From assembly GCA_032718475.1 (NCBI GenBank), contig JAUCBJ010004606.1:1-46977 (forward strand): DNA of 46,977 nt, given 5' to 3'. The position numbers were made by a program, and so were the translations under genes. This DNA is from Nemertoderma westbladi (taxonomy: Eukaryota; Xenacoelomorpha; Nemertodermatida; Nemertodermatidae). Shown piece by piece: positions 34,024 to 44,461 of this stretch. A model generated the notes under the pieces. The model did no database searches. It saw only the letters and a program-made list of their open reading frames with translations, and had not been told where the DNA came from. The stretch's first letter is position 1; each line of letters begins with the position of its first letter.

Positions 34024-37000
34024 GTTGGTTGATTGTTGTTAAATTAGTATCGGAAAGCACTGTAGGCAAACATCGGGGCGGGGGCCAGATGGAACCACGA
34101 AAGGGTTCTCAGAACAATTATTTATCTGTGATCTCTATCGTCGGAGATATTATTTACAACCGTGTCCGCGTGTATGGACTCAGCTGGTGTTCAGCTAGAC
34201 CTAGGATGGTGAATGGTTTACTTATTCCACTTTCTTTGGGGAGGTTCCAAACCTCGCATCCGCTTTGCAGGACATTGCTTTCGCCGTGAGGACCAGCCAG
34301 TGCATAATCTTGTACTTTGGCAGCCTCATGGAGTGAATAAGCATGGTGGACAGCCCATGACTTTCTTGAGGCGCATCTTAAAGGACACTGGCCTTGAAGA
34401 TGCGGATGATCTAGCAAATATCATGGGTGATAGAGAGTTGTGGCGGCGCAATTTTTTCGACAAGCCGGCACAACATTCTTAAAAATGCAGCTGCATTGCA
34501 GCATGCCCATACTACTACTACTACTACAGGTTAGACCCTGGACCGAGCCAACCTGTCCTGGATCGCGTTAGACACATTATAATCTCGGAATCCAGAAGCC
34601 TCATGCTATTTTTAAATATTTGTGTATTTTTTACTTTTACTATCGTGGGAAATGAGCAGGTTGCATGAGCATTGTTCCTAATCCAATAAACCTAATCTAA
34701 TAATACAATAAAGTAATTTGCCTTTCTATTGCGTTCACTTAGCCTATTAGCCCTTTGTGACCACTGACCACTCCCCCCATATTGTTTGTAGTAAATTATA
34801 CTATTTATTTTATTTATCTCGGTTACCCCCCCCCCCCCCCCCCCCTCCCCCACCCCATGGTCTAACTTATCTCAACTATCGTACTTATTCTTAGGTCGAC
34901 CTCGGACTTGATGTTGTCAGTGATGGGGAAGTTACGAGGGATAATTATGTGAATGAATATCTCAGGTACGTTGTTTAAAGTTTTTTAGACTGTTAGTAAA
35001 ACAATATAATATAATTTAGCGTTTATAGATGCTACATTGCGTTACATAACAATTTGCAGTATAACAAAGTGGATTACGGAACGGTATATACATTGTAATG
35101 ATCATCGTGGTTTTTTTGCACGAACTGCTTGCTTACCGCTATATTTTTTAGATCGCTCCATGGAATAGATTTTAACGACTTGGCGACCCATCAGGTCCGC
35201 CCAACCAGTGAGTACCTGGTTCCAAACGTAACCGCGGCAGTTTCGCGACGCGATGAGCCCTCATTGCTCATCGAGAATTGGCGAAGGGCTCAAGCTCTAA
35301 CAAACCGAACTGTAAAAGTCACCCTGCCTGGACCGATGACAATGTCCTCAAATTTAAGATTGTCAGAGAAATGTAAGTATATCCTATCCAAGCCTAGTTC
35401 ATAAAGTATGGTAAAGTAGTTAATCAAGTATTTGGTCTAGTTTTTAATCGAAATTTATATGCTACTTTTTTCAGGACTGGCGAATCGAAACTCGTTTTCC
35501 AACTTTTTATTTTATCAACTGTCAGAAATGGTCATTAATATTTTTCAGGAACCGAATGTATTACCACAGGGACGCCATTAGCCAACACCGCTAGTAATAA
35601 AACCCGATTTTACATAGGTTTCTAAATATACTAGCCTCTATATATACGATTAATACTACCGGTAGCCAAGAGTAAAGGACAACTGTTACCGAAGATATCG
35701 GGATGGTGTGATTTGGAGTTGTTTTCTCGGGGTCTCTCGATAATCAAGTATCACTTCACCCTGTTCAAAAGCTTCCTAAAATCCTACAGTAATAAATATT
35801 TGGTTTAAAGGTATGGATGGAGTTTTTCATTTATATAATATATTTTATTAATTACCATTTCTTATATTTAGCCATTTACCTGAGGTGTCACAGAGCCACG
35901 CATCTACCCCCCAAATCAGCGAGGGTTTTTTCACATTTATATATATATATATATAGTAGATTCACTCACAATTAATTATACGTGAAGTTCAATTATTTTT
36001 AATTGTGGTTGAATAACTTCTACATGTAGCGACTGTGTTGTACGTTTGGCTGAATAACTTGTATGTTTGGCAGAATTGACTGAAATAATTTGTATGTTTC
36101 ACTGAATAATTTGTATGTTTGGCTGAATAATTTGTATGTTTGGCTGAATAACTTGTATGTTTGGCTGAATAACTTGTATGTTTGGCTGAATAATTTGTAT
36201 GTTTCACTGAATAACTTGTATGTTTGGCTGAATAACTTGTATGTTTGGCTGATTAACTTGTATGTTTGGCTGAATAACTTGTATGTTTGGCTGAATAATT
36301 TGTATGTTTCACTGAATAACTTGTATGTTTGGCTGAATAACTTGTATGTTTGGCTGAATAACTTGTATGTTTGGCTGAATAACTTGTACGTTTGGCTGAA
36401 TAACTTGTATGTTAGGCAGCATTGACTGAAATAATTTGTATGTTTCACTGAATAATTTGTATGTTTGGCTGAATAATTTGTATGTTTGGCTGAATAACTT
36501 GTATGTTTGGCTGAATAACTTGTATGTTTGGCTGAATAACTTGTATGTTTGGCTGAATAATTTGTTTGTTTCACTGAATAATTTGTATGTTTGGCTGAAT
36601 AATTTGTATGTTTGGCTGAATAACTTGTATGTTTGGCTGAATAACTTGTATGTTTGGCTGAATAACTTGTATGTTTGGCTGAATAACTTGTATGTTTGGC
36701 TGAATAACTTGTATGTTTGGCTGAATAATTTGTATGTTTGGCTGAATAACTTGTATGTTTGGCTGAATAACTTGTATGTTTGCTGAATAACTTGTATGTT
36801 TGGCTGAATAACTTGTATGTTTGGCTGAATAATTTGTATGTTTGGCTGAATAATTTGTATGTTTCACTGAATAATTTGTATGTTTGGCTGAATAATTTGT
36901 ATGTTTGGCTGAATAACTTGTATGTTTGGCTGAATAATTTGTATGTTTGGCTGAATAACTTGTATGTTTGGCTGAATAACTTGTATGTTTGGTTGAATAA

Positions 37001-39402
37001 CTTGTATGTTTGGCTGAATAACTTGTATGTTTGGCTGAATAACTTGTATGTTTGGCTGAATAACTTGTATGTTTGGCTGAATAATTTGTATGTTTGGCTG
37101 AATAACTTGTATGTTTGGTTGAATAACTTGTATGTTTGGCTGAATAACTTGTATGTTTGGCTGAATAACTTGTATGTTTGGCTGAATAACTTGTATGTTT
37201 GGCTGAATAACTTGTATGTTTGGCTGAATAATTTGTATGTTTGGCTGAATAACTTGTATGTTTGGCTGAATAACTTGTATGTTTGGTTGAATAACTTGTA
37301 TGTTTCACTGAATAACTTGTATGTTTGGCTGAATAACTTGTATGTTTGGTTGAATAACTTGTATGTTTGGCTGAATAACTTGTATGTTTGGCTGAATAAC
37401 TTGTATGTTTGGCTGAATAATTTGTATGTTTGGCTGAATAACTTGTATGTTTGGTTGAATAACTTGTATGTTTCACTGAATAACTTGTATGTTTGGCTGA
37501 ATAACTTGTATGTTTGGTTGAATAACTTGTATGTTTGGCTGAATAACTTGTATGTTTGGATGAATAACTTGTATGTTTGGCTGAATAATTTGTATGTTTG
37601 GCTGAATAACTTGTATGTTTGGTTGAATAACTTGTATGTTTCACTGAATAACTTGTATGTTTGGCTGAATAACTTGTATGTTTGGCTGAATAACTTGTAT
37701 GTTTGGCTGAATAACTTGTATGTTTGGCTGAATAATTTGTATGTTTGACTGAATAACTTGTATGTTTGGCTGAATAACTTGTATGTATGGCTGAATAATT
37801 GTCTTTGATTGAATAACTTGTACGTGTGGATTAACATGAGTGGCTGAATAACTTGTACATGGGGGCTTCTCTACCTGTGGCTGAATATCATTCACAATGG
37901 TATGGGATGATTCCTTCTGTTTCTCCGATTTTGATATGCGATATTGGTCAACGAATGGCGACATCTTTTTATTTATTTCATTAGGCGAGGAGTATAAAAC
38001 CACCCGGGAGTTAGAGAACGATCTTGTTGAATGTATCAACGCCGACATAAAGGAACTAGAGGCTGCCGGTGTCAAAGACATACAATTAGACGAACCTGTA
38101 TTGAGTAAGTATAGTAGTTGGTTACCGCTTGATTAAGTTTAAGTGAATTAAATAAACAAATATTATGACTACAAATTATTTCTTTCCCAGATTACACAGT
38201 TTTCGCACCAAAGTATTTTTATAAATGTTTTTTTTTATATTCGATATTGTTAACAACATTGTCTATTGTTTTGGTTAGAAAGAGCCGACTCTATGGTAAT
38301 AGATATTATCTGCTTTATGTGTGTTTTAGTTGTGTGTGTTTTGGGGCTGATGTTTTAATTTTTGGGTTGAATTTATATTATAATATTAGTTCAGATGAAT
38401 TTTTTTTGGTCAACAAGTTAATTATTTGGTGCAAAAAGTATTTGTTTTGCTAATTTTTCATGTTTTTTGGGTAAACTTTAATTGTTAGCCAAATATTATT
38501 AAGGTGAACACCTACCATTTATTTCTTTCAATTTTTAAATTTATATTTATTGTATTGTAGTTCGCAACCCGGAAGACGCCTTGGAGTACGGTATAGACAA
38601 CATCAGCGCTTGCTTTGCTGACGTCGGTAATGATGTTTTCAAATCGGTACACATATGCGCGGGGTACATGAATGCCATTGACCAAACTGACTACGTAAAG
38701 GCAGACATGAACGGATACATGGCCATCGCCGAGGAGCTGGATCTGTGCGGAATTGATGCTGTTTCTATTGAGGACGCCTACAGACACAACAGTCTGGAAC
38801 TCTTCGAGATGTTTAAAAAAGTATCAGTTGTCCTCGGTGTAATTAAAATTCAAGTAAGGATTTCTTACAATGAGCGACAGTGCACCGATGGTGTAGCTGA
38901 CTCGTATCAAATACTTATAATCAGAGAAGTGAAAGTATTTTGTGGTCGTTGTGCCGGTAAAGGGCATAAAGTCATATCTTATATTTTGTGCTCTTTGAAT
39001 ATTACTTCATTCTTAGCTGCCATAAACACCATTCTCACCCGCCATATAAAGTTATAGATTGCTACCTTTTTTTATTGCATTTCCAAATTCGTTTGCGTAT
39101 TAATAATATCGTCATTACAATGTTGTTATGATACTTTTAACTATCATATACTGTAGTCAACAAGGAGTATTAGTATTTATTATCTGATATACATTGTATT
39201 CTAGAACTCCGAGATAGAGACTGTTGATGATATTGAACAACGGATTCTGGAGGTTCTGACAGTGATCCCACCAGAACGGCTAATGGTCTCTCCAGATTGC
39301 GGTTTGGGTTTCCTACCTAAACCTCTTCTTCTCGCCAAAGTTCGGAATATGGTTGAGGCTGTGAGAAGAGTTAACGAAATTATCGCTAATGATTCGAGTT
39401 GA
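33826..39402 (+). CDS. Cobalamin-independent methionine synthase, core-domain (MetE-like)
   Basis: Six exons (33826-34023, 34895-34965, 35152-35372, 37985-38104, 38561-38853, 39205-39402) join with matching phases (0, 2, 1, 1, 0) into 366 residues. The enzyme family transfers a methyl group to homocysteine to make methionine. Landmarks are TTVVGAYPKPEYL near the start, SDGE...RDNY (homocysteine-binding Glu region, exon 2), IQLDEP (residues 196-201), and all four zinc ligands in order: H234 and C236 (HIC), E274 (SIED), C333 (DCGLG). It has only the catalytic barrel. The N-terminal half of plant and bacterial MetE, needed for folate binding, is absent, so the methyl donor is uncertain. Start ATG 33826 gives the usual short N-terminus. 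It could instead methylate another thiol. Confidence 0.93.
34160..34530 (+). pseudogene. RTE-like retrotransposon 3' relic in MetE-like intron 1
   Basis: A severely 5'-truncated copy. The C-terminal block RIRFAGHCFRREDQPVHNL, LVLWQPHG, DTGLEDADDLANIMGD and RRNFFDKPA is readable at 34250-34470. A stop, a short 3' UTR with palindromic words (atgcagctgcat) and a (TAC)n tail (34511-34527) follow. This copy and the one at 31995-32790 are in opposite orientations. Confidence 0.85.
34826..34856. repeat. Poly-C tract in MetE-like intron 1
   Basis: About 20 C, then further C runs, ending roughly 40 bases before the exon 2 acceptor. Confidence 0.85.
34895..34965 (+). other. MetE-like exon 2
   Basis: 71 bases coding VDLGLDVVSDGEVTRDNYV and following residues. 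Acceptor cttattcttag, donor CAG|gtacgt, phase 2. Too short to show as an open frame on its own. Confidence 0.92.
35152..35372 (+). other. MetE-like exon 3
   Basis: Encodes SLHGIDFNDLATHQVRP through LPGPMTMSSNLRLSEK. Acceptor atattttttag, donor AAT|gtaagt, phase 1. Confidence 0.92.
36030..37850. repeat. 21-bp minisatellite, about 86 copies, in MetE-like intron 3
   Basis: Tandem units of 21 bases containing gaataacttgtatgtttgg. Recurrent variants are attt for actt, tcac for ggc, and ggtt for ggct. Because 21 is a multiple of three, open frames of up to 605 codons appear on both strands (TYKLFSQ, KHTSYSA, NNLYVWL repeats). These are not genes: the array lies wholly between a donor at 35373 and an acceptor at 37984. 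Confidence 0.97.
37985..38104 (+). other. MetE-like exon 4
   Basis: Encodes the helix before and the strand containing AAGVKDIQLDEPVL. Acceptor tttatttcattag, donor TGA|gtaagt, phase 1. It follows the 2.6-kb intron that holds the 21-bp minisatellite. Confidence 0.92.
38561..38853 (+). other. MetE-like exon 5
   Basis: Carries three of the four zinc ligands (H234, C236, E274). Acceptor ttgtattgtag, donor CAA|gtaagg, phase 0. Confidence 0.92.
39205..39402 (+). other. MetE-like exon 6 (terminal)
   Basis: Carries the last zinc ligand C333 in SPDCGLG and the C-terminal helix, stop TGA. An attaaa polyadenylation-type word lies about 65 bases downstream (near 39466). Confidence 0.92.
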
Positions 39403-39920
39403 ACCTCAAACACTTGCTATACATGTTCTGTATATATGGACGAAGGACAGACATTATTTTATGTTAATTAAAAAAACATTTTTGTAGTTGCAATGTACTG
39501 AGTATAATATTAATGTGCGTCATTCGGTGTATTAGGTTATTCATTGGTAACTTTAGGGAAAACTTGACAGTGATTGGCTAACAGTAGCTTTACTTCTCAC
39601 AGTTGAATAATAGGCAAGTGTTAGCTGGTCAATCAATGTTATTGGTTGGATGTAACTCATGAATTTATGTGACTATGTCTCTCAGCTCCAGTTGTAGTGC
39701 TCTATTGCAATATATAATGTAAAATAATATGGCCGCTTTATCTACAATGATTGATTATCCAAAGAGGATCACTAAAGATCATGTGTAGGTAGACCAACGA
39801 AATGTGAGAAGGTTTCCACTTTCAACCATTTCTACCCTAGCGACATAGCGTTTATGGGATTTCTGGGGAAAATATTGCTGTAATCACAGATCAGTATACG
39901 ATGGTTCGACGACATTTTTG
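39403..39920. other. Intergenic between MetE-like and sulfotransferase genes
   Basis: No coding sequence was recognised. It probably includes the 3'UTR of the MetE-like gene. The two genes face each other (convergent). Confidence 0.5.
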
Positions 39921-39929
39921 TCTACTTTT

Positions 39930-40131
39930 GATGGTGACACAGAACCATTCGAAGTGTTATGGGGAGACACTTGCACAATTCTTATATGACCTTCGCATAT
40001 CCTATTGTTTATGTGTGTGGGACAGCGGATACTGGCCTTGAAGATGCCGGTAATTTCGTGAAAGTCATGGGGGGATAGGTAGGTAGTTACAATATTTTCG
40101 CAAGAATGCTTTGCATGCATGCAAAGCATAA
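39930..40131 (+). pseudogene. Short RTE-like retrotransposon 3' fragment
   Basis: The stretch gatactggccttgaagatgc, followed by a diverged ...gtcatggg... run and attttcgcaag, parallels 34385-34470 of the relic in MetE-like intron 1 (DTGLED...MG). It is followed at the equivalent position by a palindromic TGCAT-rich 3' segment. The upstream part is too diverged to align with confidence. Confidence 0.6.
40106..40129. repeat. 24-bp perfect palindrome
   Basis: Two 12-base arms (atgctttgcatg / catgcaaagcat) with no spacer. It sits where the related retrotransposon copy has a 12-bp palindrome atgcagctgcat (34487-34498). Confidence 0.9.
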
Positions 40132-40577
40132 CTATATATTAAGCATTAACATTAAGCGTATCTTAATGCGCACCGCAATGGTGGTGGCGCAAAGTTGTTA
40201 CGCCATCATAGCATCTCAAAGTGCAGCAACAATTTTAGCCGATTAAGATAGACAGATAAGACAATGCCTACATTATTTTTGGTGTATTGAGAATGTTTAC
40301 ATAATGTATATATAAAATATATCACCATATGAACAATATTTGTTTAATTCAGTATATTATTTAAACATAAGAAACTTTTAACCATTATATCTCTCAATAA
40401 TATGAAAATAATATCATCCATTATGTCTACAAACATGAGCCAATATAACAATCGCAAACCACGCACAGATTGATATGCCAATATGGAGAAAGTATTTACC
40501 TATATGATACAGAGTCAATATCATCTCTTTAGAAATATAATAATGAATTTTTAGAGCCTAAATATATAGTGATTGAA

Positions 40578-41801
40578 TTAGTCTGAGCCATATATGAATT
40601 TACCTTTTTGTATAAGTCGAACAATTGCGGTAATTCCTTGTTGAAGAACTTTACATCTATCATTTATATCTGAAGCTATAAATTTAGCCTCCATCCCTCT
40701 GTGCGCACAACCACTGACAAAGACATCCCTAACTCTACGGAACTCCATAACATCTGCCTTCATTCGTTCCACACCATAGACATTTATGTGGTGGTCGAGT
40801 TTTCTACTGAAGTAATCATGAAGCATGAAGTCAGCCTTGTTGATCATTTTGAGTTGGTCTGTTTGGTTTGTAGTTAAAGTATTGACTCTTTTTTTGTTTC
40901 TTGCATTAATAGGAAAATAAATTATATCATCAAATGTCCAACCCATCAACTTCTTTAACAAAATCATTGACTCATCGAACCTTTCCAGAACCATTACTAA
41001 CTCGAATTCCGTATCGATATATTTAATGGCAGCATTAATTTCATCGATATTGGCATTTCTGCTGAACCGAAAACCGAAATCCAACATCATTGGGTCCCTT
41101 AGAGGAAATTCTATTTTTCCTTTAAAGTGAAATTCCTCTGGATTCGCGATAAAATATTCCAAAGCTCTGTGATTCCTAGAAACAGCAGTACAAGGAGGTA
41201 GAAATCCACACATGTAGTCCATTAATGATTCCATATGACGGGATGGATCTCTGATTATGGAGACCTTTTTGTATCCCGGTTTCATTAATAAATCCACTGT
41301 TGTTGCATTGTATACTGTGTGAAGGTAAATAACATCTATGGTGTTGCTAAATTTGCTTTTGTCTTTAGCTTTGTAGTTCATCAATAGTTCTGGGACAAAA
41401 GGAGTTACCCATTCCACAAAGTGAAGAAGCTCTGGCCTTGGCACACCAATCTTAAGATGGTTCCGAATAGCGAACCAAGTGAGAACGGTACTCACGGTTT
41501 CACTGCCACATTTATGTTGCTTCAAGAAGTATATGGCTGTGGAGCGCTGCTGGGGAGTAGTGGGTTCATGAATTGTTGCGGTGGTGGCATTGTAGATATT
41601 GCTTGTAGTTAGTGTAGATTTAGAAATTGGTGAATGGTAGGATTCATTGTAGATAAATATTACATTGTTCTTATAATTCTTTGTCAGGTAGGAATCTTTG
41701 TAATTAACTATTACATCGATCTTTGTCAATATAAATAATGAGATAAAACATAGAGTTGTTAAGATGACCAGTTTACATATCAATCTTATCTTAGTCGCCA
41801 T
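40578..41801 (-). CDS. Galactose-3-O-sulfotransferase-like protein (Gal3ST family)
   Basis: A single uninterrupted frame of 407 residues starting ATG at 41801. It has type II Golgi membrane topology: a short basic N-terminus, one membrane segment (about residues 8-27), a stem with N-glycosylation sites (N52, N71), and a lumenal catalytic domain. The PAPS 5'-phosphosulfate loop is FLKQHKCGSETV (92-103), in the place of the FLK-HKTGSST motif of galactosylceramide sulfotransferases. The 3'-phosphate-binding segment is IIRDPSRHMESLMDY (182-196). Later family landmarks are ELVMVLERFDESMILLK (267-283) and LMGWTFDDIIYF (285-296). The family adds sulfate from PAPS to O3 of galactose on glycolipids or glycoproteins. 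The acceptor sugar cannot be told. K-C-G in place of K-T-G in the loop is unusual. The gene is intronless and convergent with the MetE-like gene. Confidence 0.9.
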   Translation of the reverse strand: MATKIRLICKLVILTTLCFISLFILTKIDVIVNYKDSYLTKNYKNNVIFIYNESYHSPISKSTLTTSNIYNATTATIHEPTTPQQRSTAIYFLKQHKCGSETVSTVLTWFAIRNHLKIGVPRPELLHFVEWVTPFVPELLMNYKAKDKSKFSNTIDVIYLHTVYNATTVDLLMKPGYKKVSIIRDPSRHMESLMDYMCGFLPPCTAVSRNHRALEYFIANPEEFHFKGKIEFPLRDPMMLDFGFRFSRNANIDEINAAIKYIDTEFELVMVLERFDESMILLKKLMGWTFDDIIYFPINARNKKRVNTLTTNQTDQLKMINKADFMLHDYFSRKLDHHINVYGVERMKADVMEFRRVRDVFVSGCAHRGMEAKFIASDINDRCKVLQQGITAIVRLIQKGKFIYGSD

Positions 41802-42410
41802 TAGGAATATTATTAGGAATGTAAGAGCAGGGATGGTAGAGGCTGTTAGGGAATAAGGAAGGTATAGTATAAAATGTGTAAGTGCAGGGTCAAGGAGTAG
41901 TTAGGAAAAACAAATGCAAATTATTTAAATATCCAATAAAATATCTATGAAGTCTAAAACCTAGTATAAAATTCGTTAAAATATATTTTACAGTTACTGT
42001 AAGAATTTATATTACATATTATTAAGTATGAGATGTTTATTTTTTCTATTTATCTATCTGTATATCTTCTTGTAGAATTTTGTTATTTAATCTGATTGCA
42101 AGCATCCATCCATTCATTCCCTATTAGTACTGTAGTAGGCACACAGCATGTCATAATTAACTCAAATACTTTAACATACAGTACATGGGATATTGTGAGG
42201 GGAGTATTCAGATCAATGAAGGCCTATAATTATGAGTTTGTATAAGAAGCCATACTGTTAAATTATCACAAAACAGATGTCATAAGAACGCATCATTGAT
42301 CTATTCAAGTAAATGATCTAATAGCTTTGTAAAAGGCGGGGGGAGCCTGTCACAACAAACACCAATAATTTTATTAAACAATCAAACATAACTAGCATCA
42401 TTGCAACACA
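41802..42410. other. Intergenic, upstream of the sulfotransferase gene
   Basis: AT-rich, no coding sequence recognised. It must hold the promoter of the minus-strand sulfotransferase, but I cannot point to a TATA box with confidence. Confidence 0.4.
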
Positions 42411-42414
42411 TAAT

Positions 42415-42650
42415 AATTACATTTAGCTGGATGCAAATCCCATCTCGGCGAATTAATATTTCGCCTTAATTCAAAATTATCAATTTAGGGAAAGGAGCAG
42501 GTTACAGTGGAACGTTGTTTTAACCAAAGCAAGAAACTAAAGTCAATAGAACAGGATATAGTTTTATTTTTGGGCGTAATCAGCTGTTAATTGCGTCTAT
42601 TTTCCCAGGAGAGGATGAATTTTGTTTGTGTCGAAAGTCCCCCCTATCTG
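42415..42650 (-). repeat. Dispersed repeat A, copy 3
   Basis: The reverse complement aligns with 11255-11445 over about 230 bases (caaaattcatcctctcc, gttctattgactttagtt, ccactgtaacctg, cctttccc, gagatgggatttgc). It is the most complete counterpart of copy 1. Confidence 0.75.
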
Positions 42651-43460
42651 ACTCTACTCTACTGTTACTTTGGATGTGTTTTCACTTTACATATCAGATC
42701 ATTGCAGCTCTAAAGAGCCTGAGATTAGTATTTTATAGGTACAAGAAGTTGGTCATCACGAAAAGGAGTTTATGAGGCTGTCGCGCGCAGTGTCGCTTTG
42801 GTGCAAAATGTTTAAGTTGCTTTGACCTCAAGATATTATTTTTTTGCCCCCCCCCCATACATCAACACCACAAAAGGTGTATCGGTCGATATAACAATGC
42901 AGTTATTCTTCGATGGTTATTCGATAGTTATTATTTGACGTTGCAGCTGTAGGGATTCCAAATTTTAAAATATCAAATTTTAAAATATTATTGATATTGT
43001 TATAATAATAACAATAATTAATTAAACCCGAAAAGATCGTACAAATAATATAAGCTATGAATGTAGCATCCATCCCAGGCAAACGCATGGCGAGAAGAGA
43101 CCGGGACCGGATGGATAAGTTTAGGATGGAATTTAAATGGCATGGGGGGGGGGGATTATTGTTGCCCGCTGGATATTATTCCCCAAGAGTAGGGGAGAGC
43201 AGGGAAGGTTGAACCATGAGGAGGGGTGAATCAGTGCGATTTAAAGAAGAACGCTTGGGTTTGGTGTTTCCATGGATACACCATTAGAAAGACAATTAAA
43301 AACTTCACCTATTGTTGTATTTAGTCAAACCAACTCTAGCCTACATGCTGTTTTGCTATGAAGGAAAGTATACTTTTCCCACCTGTTTTCTAGAACTGAT
43401 ACGACTGTTTTGGATCCCTTCCATTTAATTGATTTGACAATTCACCAATAAGTTATCGTT
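42651..43460. other. Intergenic, no gene seen
   Basis: Contains short poly-C (42848) and poly-G (43144) runs and AT-rich sequence. The 61-codon frame at 42903-43088 has no recognised motif. Confidence 0.4.
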
Positions 43461-43463
43461 CCT

Positions 43464-44461
43464 TATAGTCGATATAGTCGATATAGTCGATATAGTCGAT
43501 ATAGTCGATATAGTCGATATAGTCGATATAGTCGATATAGTCGATATAGTCGATATAGTCGATATAGTCGATATAGTCGATATAGTCGATATAGTCGATA
43601 TAGTCGATATAGTCGATATAGTCGATATAGTCGATATAGTCGATATAGTCGATATAGTCGATATAGTCGATATAGTCGATATAGTCGATATAGTCGATAT
43701 AGTCGATATAGTCGATATAGTCGATATAGTCGATATAGTCGATATAGTCGATATAGTCGATATAGTCGATATAGTCGATATAGTCGATATAGTCGATATA
43801 GGCGATATAGTCGATATAGTCGATATTGTCGATATAGTCGATATAGTCGATATAGTCGATATAGTCGATATAGTCGATATAGTCGATATAGTCGATATAG
43901 TCGATATAGTCGATATAGTCGATATAGTCGATATAGTCGATATAGTCGATATAGTCGATATAGTCGATATAGTCGATATAGTCGATATAGTCGATATAGT
44001 CGATATAGTCGATATAGTCGATATAGTCGATATAGTCGATATAGTCGATATAGTCGATATAGTCGATATTGTCGATATAGTCGATATAGTCGATATAGTC
44101 GATATAGTCGATATAGTCGATATAGTCGATATAGTCGATATAGTCGATATAGTCGATATAGTCGATATAGTCGATATAGTCGATATAGTCGATATAGTCG
44201 ATATAGTCGATATAGTCGATATAGTCGATATAGTCGATATAGTCGATATAGTCGATATAGTCGATATAGTCGATATAGTCGATATAGTCGATATAGTCGA
44301 TATAGTCGATATAGTCGATATAGTCGATATAGTCGATATAGTCGATATAGTCGATATAGTCGATATAGTCGATATAGTCGATATAGTCGATATAGTCGAT
44401 ATAGTCGATATAGTCGATATAGTCGATATAGTCGATATAGTCGATATAGTCGATATAGTCG
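43464..44461. repeat. 9-bp tandem array (gtcgatata), about 111 copies
   Basis: Almost perfectly uniform repetition over 1 kb. The only variants noticed are one ggcgatata near 43800 and two units with gatattgtc (near 43826 and 44068). Open frames of about 340 codons (ISTIST and DYIDYI) on the minus strand are artefacts of a 9-base (3-codon) period. Confidence 0.98.

Noticed and set aside
36020-37837. 605-codon minus-strand frame of TYKLFSQ repeats and plus-strand NNLYVWL frames
   Set aside because: The 21-bp unit is a multiple of three, so frames stay open on both strands. The array is enclosed by a valid intron of the MetE-like gene.
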